A program made the translations under genes and the position numbers. DNA of 64,000 bases from positions 310,001-374,000 of the forward strand of contig NZ_FOGU01000002.1 of assembly GCF_900111315.1 (NCBI RefSeq). Reading direction: 5' to 3'. Of the stretch, positions 27,734 to 36,266 are shown one piece after another. Under the pieces are notes generated by a model that saw nothing but the letters and a program-made list of their open reading frames with translations, made no database searches and had not been told where the DNA came from. The DNA comes from Tranquillimonas rosea. GTDB lineage: Bacteria > Pseudomonadota > Alphaproteobacteria > Rhodobacterales > Rhodobacteraceae. The stretch's first letter is position 1. Every line of letters begins with the position of its first letter.

Positions 27734-27913
27734 ATGGCCCTCAGGTTCTTTCGGTGCATAGAATGCGGTCATCGTATGCGTGCGTCCGGCGCGTATTGCG
27801 GCTTGTGCCACGCCGCCAAGACGCGACCACAGCAGTTCGGCGAAGGTCTGGTCTTCGCGGTGACGGCGGGCCTGATCGCCGTGGTCTTTGCCGGTATCGT
27901 CCTTCTGCTCTGA
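27734..27913 (+). CDS. Small zinc-ribbon, single-pass membrane protein (59 residues)
   Basis: A reading frame of 59 codons with a well-spaced GGAG (27723-27726) before its ATG. Residues 8-25 hold two cysteine pairs, CIEC and CGLC, spaced like a small zinc ribbon, with His13 and His26 near them. Residues 39-59 are a continuous hydrophobic segment (LVFAVTAGLIAVVFAGIVLL) that reaches the C-terminus. A soluble metal-binding knuckle on the cytoplasmic side with a tail anchor is the simplest model. No family name recognised. The lower GC content around it sets the locus apart from its neighbours. Confidence 0.65.
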   Translation: MALRFFRCIECGHRMRASGAYCGLCHAAKTRPQQFGEGLVFAVTAGLIAVVFAGIVLLL

Positions 27914-28188
27914 GACCGTCCTGCAATGCGTCCTCCCGACCGGGCCCGACACGCTGGCGCGGAGCCTTGTGACGACCGTCTCTGGATGGATTGCGTGTCC
28001 ATCGAGTGTGGGTGGCTTGGAGCTATCCACAAGAAGGTGAGGTTGTCTCCAACATTTCGCTTTACAGGGTCATACTTTGGTCACACCATATTTGGTGAGG
28101 GGCAGGTGATCCCATCCCGTCCCTTGAGCAGGCACCCAGCCTTGGTAGGGCGAATGCCGTGCCGGGCCATAACCCGAGAGGCCGCGCT
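27914..28188. other. Intergenic stretch before ybjN
   Basis: About 275 nt without a convincing gene; frames open here run out of phase into ybjN. It contains an inverted repeat CACCA-TATT-TGGTG at 28084-28097 that could be an operator. The region is more AT-rich than the rest of the window. No clear promoter pair with correct spacing was found. Confidence 0.4.
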
Positions 28189-28692
28189 ATGTCGCTTTCC
28201 GAGCAGTATTTCGAGACCGGAGACATCCATCCGATCGATATTGTCGAGCATCTGGCCGAGCATAACGATTGGGATTTCGACCGCGTGGCCGACGATCAGA
28301 TCGCGATGGCGGTCGAGGGGCAGTGGCGCACCTATGCGATCACGCTGGCCTGGTCCGGCGTGGACGAGACGCTGCGCCTGATCTGCACCTTCGACATGGA
28401 GCCGCCGGAAGACCGACTGCCGCAGCTCTACGAGACGCTGAACGCGACGAACGATCGCTGCTGGGCCGGCGCGTTCAGCTTCTGGGCGGACCAGAAACTG
28501 ATGGTCTACCGCTATGGGCTGGTCCTTTCCGGCGGGCAGATCGCCGGGCCCGAGCAGATCGACACGATGATCGGGGCCGCGCTGGCGGCGGCCGAGCGGT
28601 ACTATCCGGCGTTTCAGCTGGTGGCCTGGGGCGACCAGAGCCCGAAAGAGGCGATGCAGGTGGCCATCGCAGAGGCATACGGACGGGCGTAA
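28189..28692 (+). CDS. YbjN domain-containing protein
   Basis: A 167-residue cytoplasmic protein of the YbjN family (type III secretion chaperone-like fold; cellular role poorly defined). The N-terminal HPIDIVEHLAEHNDWDFDRV, central WSGVDETLRLICTFDMEPPE and LNATNDRCWAGAFSFW are typical of the alphaproteobacterial members found upstream of proC. The ATG at 28189 follows GAGAGG. A GC-rich hairpin follows the stop, then proC. E. coli YbjN affects motility and stress behaviour; no such inference is made here. Confidence 0.85.
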   Translation: MSLSEQYFETGDIHPIDIVEHLAEHNDWDFDRVADDQIAMAVEGQWRTYAITLAWSGVDETLRLICTFDMEPPEDRLPQLYETLNATNDRCWAGAFSFWADQKLMVYRYGLVLSGGQIAGPEQIDTMIGAALAAAERYYPAFQLVAWGDQSPKEAMQVAIAEAYGRA

Positions 28693-28716
28693 GATCCGCC
28701 GTTGACAGGGGCGGAC

Positions 28717-28732
28717 GGGGCCCGGCGGCCCC
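28717..28732 (+). terminator. GC hairpin after ybjN
   Basis: GGGGCC-CGGC-GGCCCC at 28717-28732, 24 nt after the ybjN stop. No T-run follows, so it is a weak terminator at best. A longer hairpin, GACCCGCCGCC (28757-28767) with GGCGGCGGGTC (28782-28792) around a 14-nt loop, lies between it and proC and may affect the proC leader. Confidence 0.4.
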
Positions 28733-28867
28733 GGACGTGGTTACATCGCAGGCAATGACCCGCCGCCGCAGCGCCCGCTTCGGCGGCGGGTCCGCGTTCG
28801 GGCCTCCCTTTACCTCTGGCGGCAGCGGTATAGGCTGCCCTGCAAACGGATCGGAGGGAACGCTGCG

Positions 28868-29680
28868 ATGGACATGCAGGCGGTGCACGACCGGGGGCTT
28901 GTGCTTCTTGGCTGTGGCAAGATGGGGTCGGCGATGCTGGCCGGGTGGCTGAACGACGGGCTTCCGGCCAGTTCGGTCTGGGTGCAGGATCCCAACCCGT
29001 CGGAATGGCTGCGCGGGTTGGACGGCCTGAACCTGAACGTCGATCTGCCCGAGGCGCCGGCGATCCTGCTGATCGCCGTGAAGCCGCAGATGATGGGCGA
29101 TGCGGTTCCGAACCTTGGCTCTTACGGCGGCGGCGACACGGTCGTGCTGTCGATCGCGGCGGGCACCGCCATCGGGTATTTCGAAAGCGTCTTCGGCGCG
29201 GCGACGCCTGTGATCCGCGCGATGCCGAACACGCCCGCCGCCATCGGCCGCGGGGTCACGGCGCTGATCGCCAACCGGCGCGGCGCCGACAGCCTGTCGG
29301 TGGCCGAAGAGCTGTTGCGCGCCGTGGGCCAGACCGTGCGGCTCGACAGCGAAGAGCAGATGGACGCCGTCACTGCCGTCTCCGGCTCCGGGCCGGCCTA
29401 CGTGTTCCACCTGATCGAGTCGCTGGCCAGGGCCGGCGAGGCGCAGGGGCTGGATCCCGAGCTGGCGCTGAAGCTTGCCAAGGCGACGGTCGGCGGGGCC
29501 GGGCAACTTGCCGAGGACTCCGACGAGGATCCGGGCCAGCTGCGCAAGAACGTCACCTCACCCAACGGCACGACGCAAGCGGGGCTTGAGGTGCTTATGG
29601 ACGAGGAAACCGGTCTGCCGCCGCTGATGCAGCGCACCGTCGCCGCCGCGGCCGACCGCTCGAGGGAGTTGAAGGGATGA
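28868..29680 (+). CDS. proC: Pyrroline-5-carboxylate reductase
   Basis: Cytoplasmic enzyme of the last step of proline synthesis, reducing 1-pyrroline-5-carboxylate with NAD(P)H; 270 residues. The N-terminal dinucleotide motif is LLGCGKMGSAMLAGWL, LIAVKPQMM follows, then VIRAMPNTPAAIGRGVTAL and the C-terminal signature VSGSGPAYVFHLIESLA. GGAGGG upstream supports the ATG. Its stop overlaps the csaA start (ATGA), which itself overlaps the next dehydrogenase, making a three-gene coupled operon. Confidence 0.95.
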   Translation: MDMQAVHDRGLVLLGCGKMGSAMLAGWLNDGLPASSVWVQDPNPSEWLRGLDGLNLNVDLPEAPAILLIAVKPQMMGDAVPNLGSYGGGDTVVLSIAAGTAIGYFESVFGAATPVIRAMPNTPAAIGRGVTALIANRRGADSLSVAEELLRAVGQTVRLDSEEQMDAVTAVSGSGPAYVFHLIESLARAGEAQGLDPELALKLAKATVGGAGQLAEDSDEDPGQLRKNVTSPNGTTQAGLEVLMDEETGLPPLMQRTVAAAADRSRELKG

Positions 29681-30015
29681 GCGAGATCGACATGGAGGAT
29701 TTCCAGAAGGTCGACGTCCGGGTCGGCCGCGTCACCCGCGCCGAGCCGTTTCCCGAGGCGCGCAAGCCGGCCATCAAGCTCTGGGTCGATTTCGGCGCCG
29801 AGCTTGGCGAAAAGCGGTCCTCGGCCCAGATCACCCGGCACTATCGCCCCGATGACCTGGTCGGGCGCGAGGTCATGGCGGTAGTGAACTTCCCCCCGCG
29901 CCAGATCGGCAAGGTCCTGTCCGAGGTCCTGGTGCTGGGCGTGCCTGACGAGGACGGAGAGGTCGTGCTGGTCCGGCCCGATCAGGACGTGCCGCTGGGC
30001 GGGAGGCTTTACTGA
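29677..30015 (+). CDS. csaA: tRNA-binding domain protein, CsaA type
   Basis: A 112-residue protein consisting of one tRNA-binding (EMAP/OB) fold. Residues 8-20 read FQKVDVRVGRVTR, then AIKLWVDFGAELGEKRSSAQ, AVVNFPPRQIGKVLSEVLVL and a C-terminal P-L-G-G-R-L-Y. B. subtilis CsaA acts as a secretion-linked chaperone and binds tRNA; whether this applies here is unknown. It overlaps proC by 4 nt upstream and shares a base with the following start codon. Confidence 0.9.
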   Translation: MSEIDMEDFQKVDVRVGRVTRAEPFPEARKPAIKLWVDFGAELGEKRSSAQITRHYRPDDLVGREVMAVVNFPPRQIGKVLSEVLVLGVPDEDGEVVLVRPDQDVPLGGRLY

Positions 30016-30965
30016 TGCCCTCACTGCTGATCACCCGCCCGATGCCGCAGCCCGTGGTCGACGCGCTTGGCGGCCGTTTCGAAGTGACGCTGCGCGAAAG
30101 CAACGTGCCGATGGACGTTGCCGATTGTGCCGACGCCCTGGCCCGTTACGACGCGATACTGCCGACGCTGCGCGACCGCTTCACGGCCGAGGCGTTCGCG
30201 GGCGACGTCCGGTGCCGCATCCTTGCCAATTTCGGTGTCGGCACCGATCATATCGACACGGATGCCGCGGGCACGGCCGGGGTCCGTGTCACCAACACGC
30301 CGGGCGCCGTGACCGACGCGACAGCCGATATCGGGATGATGCTGATCCTTATGACCTGCCGCCGTGCGGGCGAGGGCGAGCGGATGGTGCGGGCCGGGCA
30401 GTGGGACGGATGGCACCCCACGCAGCTGCTTGGCATGCACCTGGGCGGAAAGACCCTGGGCATCGTCGGGATGGGACGGATCGGCAAGGCGATCGCCCGT
30501 CGGGCGCAGGCCGGTTTCGGAATGGAGGTCGTGTTTCATAATCGATCTTCCGTTGCGGACTCGGATGTTTACGGGCGCCAGCTGGACAGCCTGACGCAAG
30601 TGGCAGAGGCGGCGGACGTTCTGGTTTGCGCGGTACCCGCCACGCCGCAGACCCGGCGCCTGATCGACGGCGACGTGCTATCTTCGCTCGGGGCGGCTGG
30701 ATATTTCGTTAACATCGCGCGTGGTGACATCGTCGACGAGGCGGCAATGATTCGCGCGCTGCAGGACGGGACGATCGCCGGGGCCGGGCTGGACGTCTAC
30801 GAACGCGAGCCCGAGGTGCCGGAGGCGCTGCGCGGGATGGAGAACGTCGTGCTGCTGCCGCATCTGGGCACCGCCGCGCTGGAGGTCCGGACCGAGATGG
30901 GGCTGATGGCGGTGCGCAACCTGACCGCCTATCTCGACGGCGAGACGCTGCCGAATCTGGTCTGA
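30015..30965 (+). CDS. D-isomer-specific 2-hydroxyacid dehydrogenase
   Basis: NAD(P)-dependent dehydrogenase, 316 residues, resembling glyoxylate/hydroxypyruvate reductases. The cofactor motif is GIVGMGRIGKAIARRAQ near residue 150. The catalytic Arg is in FVNIARGDIVDEAAM, the Glu in LDVYEREPEVPE and the His in LLPHLGTAALEVR, in family order. NFGVGTDHIDTDAA is a typical N-terminal motif. The exact substrate (glyoxylate, hydroxypyruvate, another 2-keto acid) cannot be assigned. The ATG shares its first base with the TGA stop of csaA. Confidence 0.92.
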   Translation: MPSLLITRPMPQPVVDALGGRFEVTLRESNVPMDVADCADALARYDAILPTLRDRFTAEAFAGDVRCRILANFGVGTDHIDTDAAGTAGVRVTNTPGAVTDATADIGMMLILMTCRRAGEGERMVRAGQWDGWHPTQLLGMHLGGKTLGIVGMGRIGKAIARRAQAGFGMEVVFHNRSSVADSDVYGRQLDSLTQVAEAADVLVCAVPATPQTRRLIDGDVLSSLGAAGYFVNIARGDIVDEAAMIRALQDGTIAGAGLDVYEREPEVPEALRGMENVVLLPHLGTAALEVRTEMGLMAVRNLTAYLDGETLPNLV

Positions 30966-30967
30966 GC

Positions 30968-31549
30968 TCAGGGCTCGCCGGTGGCCGCGCGCCAGTGGCG
31001 GCGGCAGAGCGAAACATAGGTCTCGTTCCCGCCGATCTGGATCTGCTCGCCCTCGGTCAGGATGCGGCCGGTCTCGTCCTGACGGACGACCATCGTCGCC
31101 TTGCGGCCGCAATGGCAGATGGTGCGGATTTCGCGCAGATCGTCGGCCAGGGCGAGCAGGGTGGCCGAGCCGGGAAACAGCTTGCCGCGGAAGTCGACGC
31201 GCAGGCCATAGCACATCACCGGCAGCTTCAGATCGTCCGCCGCACGCGCCAGCTGCCAGGCTTGCTCTTCGGTGAGGAACTGCGCCTCGTCGACGAAAAC
31301 GCACGCAAGATCAGGGAATTGCGGGTGCGTGCGCAGGCGCTCGAACAGGTCGTCGCCGGGGGCGAAGGTATCCGCGGCCTCACCTATGCCGATGCGCGAG
31401 GCGATGCGGCCCTCGCCGGCGCGGCGGTCTAGGCGGGCGGTGAGGAGGTAGGTCGTCATGCCGCGTTCGCGGTAGTTGTGGGCGGCCTGCAGGAGCACGG
31501 TGCTCTTGCCCGCGTTCATCGTGGAATAGTTGAAATAGAGCTTGGCCAT
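30968..31549 (-). CDS. tdk: Thymidine kinase
   Basis: Type II thymidine kinase of nucleotide salvage, 193 residues, phosphorylating thymidine with ATP. The P-loop is FNYSTMNAGKSTVLLQAAHN, the Walker B region is LACVFVDEAQFLTEEQ, VMCYGLRVDFRGKLFPGS covers the lasso-proximal part, and the structural zinc ligands are in ICHCGRKA and the C-terminal SLCRRHW. It closely follows the E. coli Tdk pattern. The start at 31549 is set by homology; an upstream extension to 31585 adds a basic, unlikely segment. It is convergent with the dehydrogenase at 30015, 2 nt apart. Confidence 0.95.
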   Translation of the reverse strand: MAKLYFNYSTMNAGKSTVLLQAAHNYRERGMTTYLLTARLDRRAGEGRIASRIGIGEAADTFAPGDDLFERLRTHPQFPDLACVFVDEAQFLTEEQAWQLARAADDLKLPVMCYGLRVDFRGKLFPGSATLLALADDLREIRTICHCGRKATMVVRQDETGRILTEGEQIQIGGNETYVSLCRRHWRAATGEP

Positions 31550-31591
31550 CGCGCGTGCCTTAGCCCGGTGCGGCGAGGGCGGCAAGCGGGG

Positions 31592-31619
31592 TCCGGCCCG
31601 CCACGAAAGGCGGGCCGGA
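31592..31619 (-). terminator. Hairpin between DUF2267 and tdk
   Basis: Perfect 11-bp stem TCCGGCCCGCC (31592-31602) and GGCGGGCCGGA (31609-31619) with an ACGAAA loop, just after the DUF2267 stop. No clear T-run, so efficiency is uncertain. Confidence 0.55.
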
Positions 31620-31626
31620 GAGGGCG

Positions 31627-32058
31627 TTACGCGGCCTGATACAGCTCGGTCACGTCGTCGGGCAGAAGCGCGCCGACATGGCGCAGTTCGTTGGGATCGA
31701 CATTGGCCTTGAGCACGCGGAACACCGCGCGGGCGGCCTCTTCGGGGTCGTCCTCGGTTTCCCGGTCGCCGACGTTTTCGACCATGATCGTAAGGTATTC
31801 CTCGCGGTCGCGCAGCTTTTGCGGGGCGTCGGCGGGGCGCCAGTTCTCGTAGTAGATGCCGCGGATCAGGTGCGGCAGCTGGGCGGACAAGTGGGCCGCT
31901 TCCTCGACCGTCATGCGGTCGCGCAGCGTGTGCAGACCGCCGCGCAGGACGTGGTAGGCGTGCTTCTTGTCACAGCCCAGATCCGTGGAGATCTGGTTCA
32001 GCCAGTTGTTGGTATCGTTAACGGTGCGGTCGATGACCTCTAGTCCCATCTCGGGCAT
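31627..32058 (-). CDS. DUF2267 domain-containing protein
   Basis: A 143-residue protein with the DUF2267 architecture: NDTNNWLNQISTDLGCDKKH, then AYHVLRGGLHTLRDRM, HLSAQLPHLIRGIYYENW and a C-terminal half repeating the same helix pattern. The biochemical role of the family is not known. The start at 32058 has GGAGGACACC upstream; a longer frame to 32139 lacks a site. It is divergent from the BrnA-like gene across a spacer that holds four phased RTGCAC boxes. Confidence 0.85.
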   Translation of the reverse strand: MPEMGLEVIDRTVNDTNNWLNQISTDLGCDKKHAYHVLRGGLHTLRDRMTVEEAAHLSAQLPHLIRGIYYENWRPADAPQKLRDREEYLTIMVENVGDRETEDDPEEAARAVFRVLKANVDPNELRHVGALLPDDVTELYQAA

Positions 32059-32122
32059 GGTGTCCTCCGGTATCGTCTGTTGACCGGGCAACGCCGACCG
32101 CCCCGGAGCGGGTTCCGGACCG

Positions 32123-32161
32123 ATGCACAATCCGTGCACCGGGCGTGCACCGCGCGTGCAC
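32123..32161. promoter_or_regulatory. Four RTGCAC boxes phased at 11 bp
   Basis: ATGCAC at 32123, then GTGCAC at 32134, 32145 and 32156, each start exactly 11 nt from the last. GTGCAC is self-complementary. One helical turn of spacing puts all boxes on one DNA face. They lie in the divergent spacer between DUF2267 and the BrnA-like gene, 79-117 nt before the latter's ATG. Binding protein unknown; the BrnA-like protein is a candidate. Confidence 0.6.
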
Positions 32162-32239
32162 AGGGCGGCATACGATGGTCTCGCGGTCCATTAACCATTT
32201 CCGGGGCAGGATGCCGGGCGACCAGAGAGGAGATCCGCG

Positions 32240-32743
32240 ATGCCCCGGACCGATCCGACGACGATCCCCGAGACCGACCTGAGACGGATGACAAAGGCCG
32301 AGCGGCGCGAGGCCGGGCTGTTCTTCGACGCGTTGCAGATGATCGAGTACGACCTCTTCAGCCATGCGCAGGCCCGCAGCGTCGTCCCGAAGGAATGGCA
32401 CCAGATCGCCGCCGACCCCTCGCAGCAGAAGCAGCGGATCACCCTGCGGCTGGACGCGGACATCGTGACGTATTTCCGCGCGATGGGGTCCGGCTACCAG
32501 GCGCGGATCAACCGGGTGCTGAGCGCATGGATGCACGGGCGCCTGGCACGGATGATCGAGGGGCCGGATACCGTGGACATCGGGTTCCGCCGGGCGCAGC
32601 TGTCCGAGACGCGCACCGAATGGGGCGACAACGCCGAGCAGATGGGCCGGGTGACCGTCGCGCTGGAGGCGGCCCGCCAGCGCGAGATCGTCGAGGAGAT
32701 GCGCGAGATGGTCCGCGCGTCGGATGCCGCCGACGGAAGGTAG
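32240..32743 (+). CDS. BrnA-like antitoxin-family protein without partner toxin
   Basis: A 167-residue protein. The segment at residues 62-110 matches the BrnA antitoxin domain: QKQRITLRLDADIVTYFRAM, then GYQARINRVLSAWM. In BrnTA systems this part is a ribbon-helix-helix DNA-binding unit that pairs with the BrnT ribonuclease. Here there is no BrnT-sized ORF before or after, and the N-terminus (about 60 residues) and C-terminus are longer than in classical BrnA. It may be a stand-alone regulator that evolved from an antitoxin. AGAGGAG precedes the ATG. It is convergent with carB. Confidence 0.8.
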   Translation: MPRTDPTTIPETDLRRMTKAERREAGLFFDALQMIEYDLFSHAQARSVVPKEWHQIAADPSQQKQRITLRLDADIVTYFRAMGSGYQARINRVLSAWMHGRLARMIEGPDTVDIGFRRAQLSETRTEWGDNAEQMGRVTVALEAARQREIVEEMREMVRASDAADGR

Positions 32744-32748
32744 CGCCC

Positions 32749-32771
32749 GGCGCCGCCGTCGCGGCGGCGCC
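32749..32771. terminator. Bidirectional terminator between BrnA-like gene and carB
   Basis: Perfect 9-bp stem GGCGCCGCC (32749-32757) and GGCGGCGCC (32763-32771) with loop GTCGC, in the 38-nt gap between two convergent genes. Confidence 0.6.
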
Positions 32772-32781
32772 GAAGGGCGGC

Positions 32782-35700
32782 TCAGCCCTGAAGGCTGCGC
32801 ACGTCCAGCTCGCCTTCCTGTCGTGCCCGCATCGCCTGCGCGGCGGCGTGGGAGGCGGCGAGCGTGGTGAAGTAGGGGATCTTGTCGTAGAGCGCGACGC
32901 TGCGCATCTCGCGGCTGTCGGCCACGGCCTGCGCGCCCTCGGTGGTGTTCATCACCACGTCGACGCCGCCGTCCTTCATCAGGTCGACGATATGCGGCCG
33001 GCCCTCGTAGACCTTGTGCACGTGGGTCGAGTCGATCCCGTGCTCGGATAGGTAGGCGGCGGTCCCGGTGGTGGCGACGATCCGCAGGCCGAGATCGACG
33101 ATGATGCGCGCCGTCTCGATCAGCTGCTCGGTCTTGTCGGCTTCCTTGATCGACAGGAAGGCGGTGCCTTCCGTCGGGAGGTGCACGCCGGCGCCCATCT
33201 GCGCCTTGAGGAAGGCGCGGGGGAACGAGCGGTCCCAGCCCATCACCTCGCCGGTGGAGCGCATCTCGGGGCCGAGCAGGGTGTCGACGCCCGGAAAGCG
33301 CGCGAAGGGCAGCACCGCCTCCTTGACCGAGAACCACGGCATCGCCGGGTCGGCCAGCGTCATCGGGTCGGCCAGCGGCAGCGTGTCGTCGGGCGAGGTG
33401 CCGGCGGGGTAGGGCGGACGCCGGTCGAAGGTCGACAGCGGCTCGCCCGCCATCAGGCGCGCGGCGATCGAGGCGATGGCGCTGTCGGTGGCCTTGGCGA
33501 CGAAGGGCACGGTGCGCGAGGCGCGCGGGTTGACCTCGAGCACGAAGATCTCGCCGTCCTTGATCGCGAACTGCACGTTCATCAGGCCGACGACGCCCAG
33601 CTCGATGGCCATCGCGCGGGTCTGACGCTCGAGCTCGGCAATGGTGTCGTCGTCGAGCGTGTAGGGCGGCAGCGAGCAGGCGGAATCGCCCGAGTGGACG
33701 CCGGCCTCTTCGATGTGCTGCATCACGCCGGCGACATGGACATCGGTGCCGTCGCTCAGGCAGTCGACATCGACTTCGACCGCGCCGGACAGGTAGCTGT
33801 CGAGCAGGACGGGGTTCTTGCCCGAGACGACCACCGCCTCGCGGATGTAGCGGTCGAGATGGGCCTCGTCGCGCACGATCTCCATGGCGCGGCCGCCGAG
33901 GACATAGGACGGGCGGATCACCAGCGGGAAGCCCACCCGCTCGGCGATCTGCATGGCCTGCTCGTGGGACGAGGCGATGCCGTTGCGCGGCTGCTTGAGA
34001 TTCAGCTTGTACAACATCTCCTGGAAGCGCTCGCGGTCCTCGGCGAGGTCGATCGCGTCGGGCGTGGTGCCGAGGATCGGGATGCCGGCGGCGTGGAGAT
34101 CGTTGGCGAGCTTGAGCGGGGTCTGCCCGCCGAACTGCACGATGACGCCGTGCAGGGTGCCGCGCTCCTGCTCGACGCGCAGGATCTCCATCACGTGTTC
34201 CAGGGTCAGCGGCTCAAAATAGAGCCGGTCCGAGGTGTCGTAGTCGGTCGAGACGGTCTCGGGGTTGCAGTTGACCATGATCGTCTCGTAGCCGGCCTCG
34301 GTCAGCGCGAAGCAGGCGTGACAGCAGCAATAGTCGAACTCGATCCCCTGGCCGATCCGGTTCGGGCCGCCGCCGAGGATGACCACCTTCTTGCGGGACG
34401 AGGGCCGCGCCTCGCATTCCACCTCGCCCATCACGGGCATCTCGTAGGTGGAGTACATGTAGGGCGTCTGGGCCTCGAACTCGGCCGCGCAGGTGTCGAT
34501 CCGCTTGAACACCGCGGTGACGCCGAGATTGTGGCGGGCGCGGCGGATCTGCGCCTCGTCCCGGCCGGTGAGCATGGCGAGGCGGGCATCGGTAAAGCCC
34601 ATCGACTTGAGCCGGCGCAGGCCCTCTTCGGTGACGGGCAGGCCGTCCTTGCGGACCTGTTCCTCGGTCTCGACGATCTCGCGGATGCGGGCCAGGAACC
34701 ACGGGTCGAACTTGGTGATCGCCTGGATCTCGTCGTCGTCCATGCCGAAGCGCATCGCCTCGGCGATGATGCGCATGCGGTCCGGGGTCTGGCGCGACAG
34801 GGCGGCGACGACGGCGGGCTTGCCCTCGTCCGCCGCGCCGGGGATCTCGATCTCGTCGAAGCCCGACAGGCCGGTTTCCAGCGAGGACAGCGCCTTCTGG
34901 AAGCTCTCGTGCACCGTGCGGCCGATCGCCATCGCCTCGCCCACCGACTTCATCGCGGTGGACAGGACGGGTTCCGATCCGGGGAACTTCTCGAAGGCGA
35001 AGCGCGGGATCTTGGTGACGACGTAGTCGATCGTCGGCTCGAACGAGGCCGGCGTGACCTTGGTGATGTCGTTGTCCAGCTCGTCCAGCGTGTAGCCGAC
35101 GGCGAGCTTGGCGGCGATCTTGGCGATCGGGAAACCGGTGGCCTTGGACGCCAGCGCCGACGAGCGCGACACGCGGGGGTTCATCTCGATGACGACCATG
35201 CGGCCGTCATCGGGGTTGATCGCCCATTGCACGTTCGAGCCGCCGGTCTCGACCCCGATCTCGCGCAGGACGGCGATGCTGCCGGCGCGCATCATCTGGT
35301 ATTCCTTGTCGGTCAGCGTCAGCGCCGGGGCGACGGTGACCGAGTCGCCGGTATGCACGCCCATCGGATCGACGTTCTCGATCGCGCAGACGATGATCGC
35401 GTTGTCCGCCTTGTCGCGGACGACCTCCATCTCGAATTCCTTCCAGCCGAGGAGGGATTCGTCGACCAGGATCTGGCCCACGGGCGAGGCGTCCATGCCC
35501 GAGCGGCAGTAATGTTCGTAATCGTCGCGGTTGTAGGCCACGCCGCCGCCGGTGCCGCCAAGGGTATAGGCGGGGCGGATGATGGCGGGCAGACCGATAT
35601 GTTCGAGCTCGTCCATGGCGCGGGCGACGCCGGCCTTGAGGTCGAACCCGCCGTCGCCGGTCTTGGGGGCCGAGACGATGGTGGCCTTGGGATTCTCGAG

Positions 35701-36120
35701 GCCGATCCGGTCCATCGCCTCGCGGAAGAGGCCGCGGTCCTCGGCCATCTCGATGGCGTCGCGGTTGGCGCCGATCAGCTCGACCCCGAACTTTTCCAGC
35801 ACGCCCATGTCGGCGAGCTTGAGCGCGGTGTTCAGGCCGGTCTGGCCGCCCATCGTGGGCAGGACGGCGTCGGGGCGCTCCTTCTCGATGATCTTGGCGA
35901 CGATCTCGGGGGTGATCGGTTCGATGTAGGTGGCGTCGGCGAGCCCCGGATCGGTCATGATCGTCGCGGGGTTCGAGTTGACGAGGATGACGCGGTAGCC
36001 CTCCTCGCGCAGGGCCTTGCAGGCCTGTGCGCCTGAATAGTCGAATTCGCAGGCCTGGCCGATGATGATCGGCCCCGCCCCGATGATCATGATCGACTGG
36101 ATGTCGGTGCGTTTCGGCAT
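32782..36120 (-). CDS. carB: Carbamoyl phosphate synthase large subunit
   Basis: Makes carbamoyl phosphate for arginine and pyrimidines from bicarbonate, glutamine-derived ammonia and two ATP; 1112 residues, the usual size. It opens with [20 protein letters not shown] and the [10 protein letters not shown] motif. Two ATP-grasp halves repeat the same motifs: [14 protein letters not shown] and [20 protein letters not shown] in the first; [31 protein letters not shown] and [14 protein letters not shown] in the second. The C-terminal MGS-like allosteric domain begins near [13 protein letters not shown]. The partner carA is not in the window; argF, which uses the product, is at 58453. Confidence 0.97.
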   Translation of the reverse strand: MPKRTDIQSIMIIGAGPIIIGQACEFDYSGAQACKALREEGYRVILVNSNPATIMTDPGLADATYIEPITPEIVAKIIEKERPDAVLPTMGGQTGLNTALKLADMGVLEKFGVELIGANRDAIEMAEDRGLFREAMDRIGLENPKATIVSAPKTGDGGFDLKAGVARAMDELEHIGLPAIIRPAYTLGGTGGGVAYNRDDYEHYCRSGMDASPVGQILVDESLLGWKEFEMEVVRDKADNAIIVCAIENVDPMGVHTGDSVTVAPALTLTDKEYQMMRAGSIAVLREIGVETGGSNVQWAINPDDGRMVVIEMNPRVSRSSALASKATGFPIAKIAAKLAVGYTLDELDNDITKVTPASFEPTIDYVVTKIPRFAFEKFPGSEPVLSTAMKSVGEAMAIGRTVHESFQKALSSLETGLSGFDEIEIPGAADEGKPAVVAALSRQTPDRMRIIAEAMRFGMDDDEIQAITKFDPWFLARIREIVETEEQVRKDGLPVTEEGLRRLKSMGFTDARLAMLTGRDEAQIRRARHNLGVTAVFKRIDTCAAEFEAQTPYMYSTYEMPVMGEVECEARPSSRKKVVILGGGPNRIGQGIEFDYCCCHACFALTEAGYETIMVNCNPETVSTDYDTSDRLYFEPLTLEHVMEILRVEQERGTLHGVIVQFGGQTPLKLANDLHAAGIPILGTTPDAIDLAEDRERFQEMLYKLNLKQPRNGIASSHEQAMQIAERVGFPLVIRPSYVLGGRAMEIVRDEAHLDRYIREAVVVSGKNPVLLDSYLSGAVEVDVDCLSDGTDVHVAGVMQHIEEAGVHSGDSACSLPPYTLDDDTIAELERQTRAMAIELGVVGLMNVQFAIKDGEIFVLEVNPRASRTVPFVAKATDSAIASIAARLMAGEPLSTFDRRPPYPAGTSPDDTLPLADPMTLADPAMPWFSVKEAVLPFARFPGVDTLLGPEMRSTGEVMGWDRSFPRAFLKAQMGAGVHLPTEGTAFLSIKEADKTEQLIETARIIVDLGLRIVATTGTAAYLSEHGIDSTHVHKVYEGRPHIVDLMKDGGVDVVMNTTEGAQAVADSREMRSVALYDKIPYFTTLAASHAAAQAMRARQEGELDVRSLQG

Positions 36121-36146
36121 GGCGTCCCCCGGGCAAATCCGTGCGG

Positions 36147-36174
36147 TTTATAGACGCCCGCGCAGCCGCTGCAA
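36147..36174 (-). promoter_or_regulatory. Putative carB promoter
   Basis: On the minus strand TTGCAG (36174-36169) and TATAAA (36152-36147) are 16 nt apart. Transcription would begin near 36140, about 20 nt before the ATG. Confidence 0.55.
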
Positions 36175-36266
36175 GGGGCCGGGGCCGTTTGCGCTCAAGG
36201 CGGGTTGCCGCGGGGTCGTTCCGGGCCATCTGTGGCAGCGGGCGGCACGGCAGCGAGGGGCGCGGG

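Noticed and set aside
27926-28381. 151-codon frame between the zinc-ribbon gene and ybjN
   Set aside because: It runs out of phase into ybjN, has no ribosome site or motif, and its composition is not protein-like.
33181-36036. A 951-codon open frame antisense to carB
   Set aside because: Its product is a low-complexity Ala/Arg/Asp/Gly/His/Val mixture with no motif, while the other strand is an unmistakable carB. Long antisense frames are expected in GC-rich DNA with strong third-position bias.
36121-36229. Arg-rich frame (MARNDPAATRLERKRPRP...) upstream of carB, as a possible Arg leader
   Set aside because: It reads without a stop into carB out of phase, the Arg codons are scattered, and the good TTGCAG/TATAAA promoter lies downstream of its start, so it would not be transcribed.
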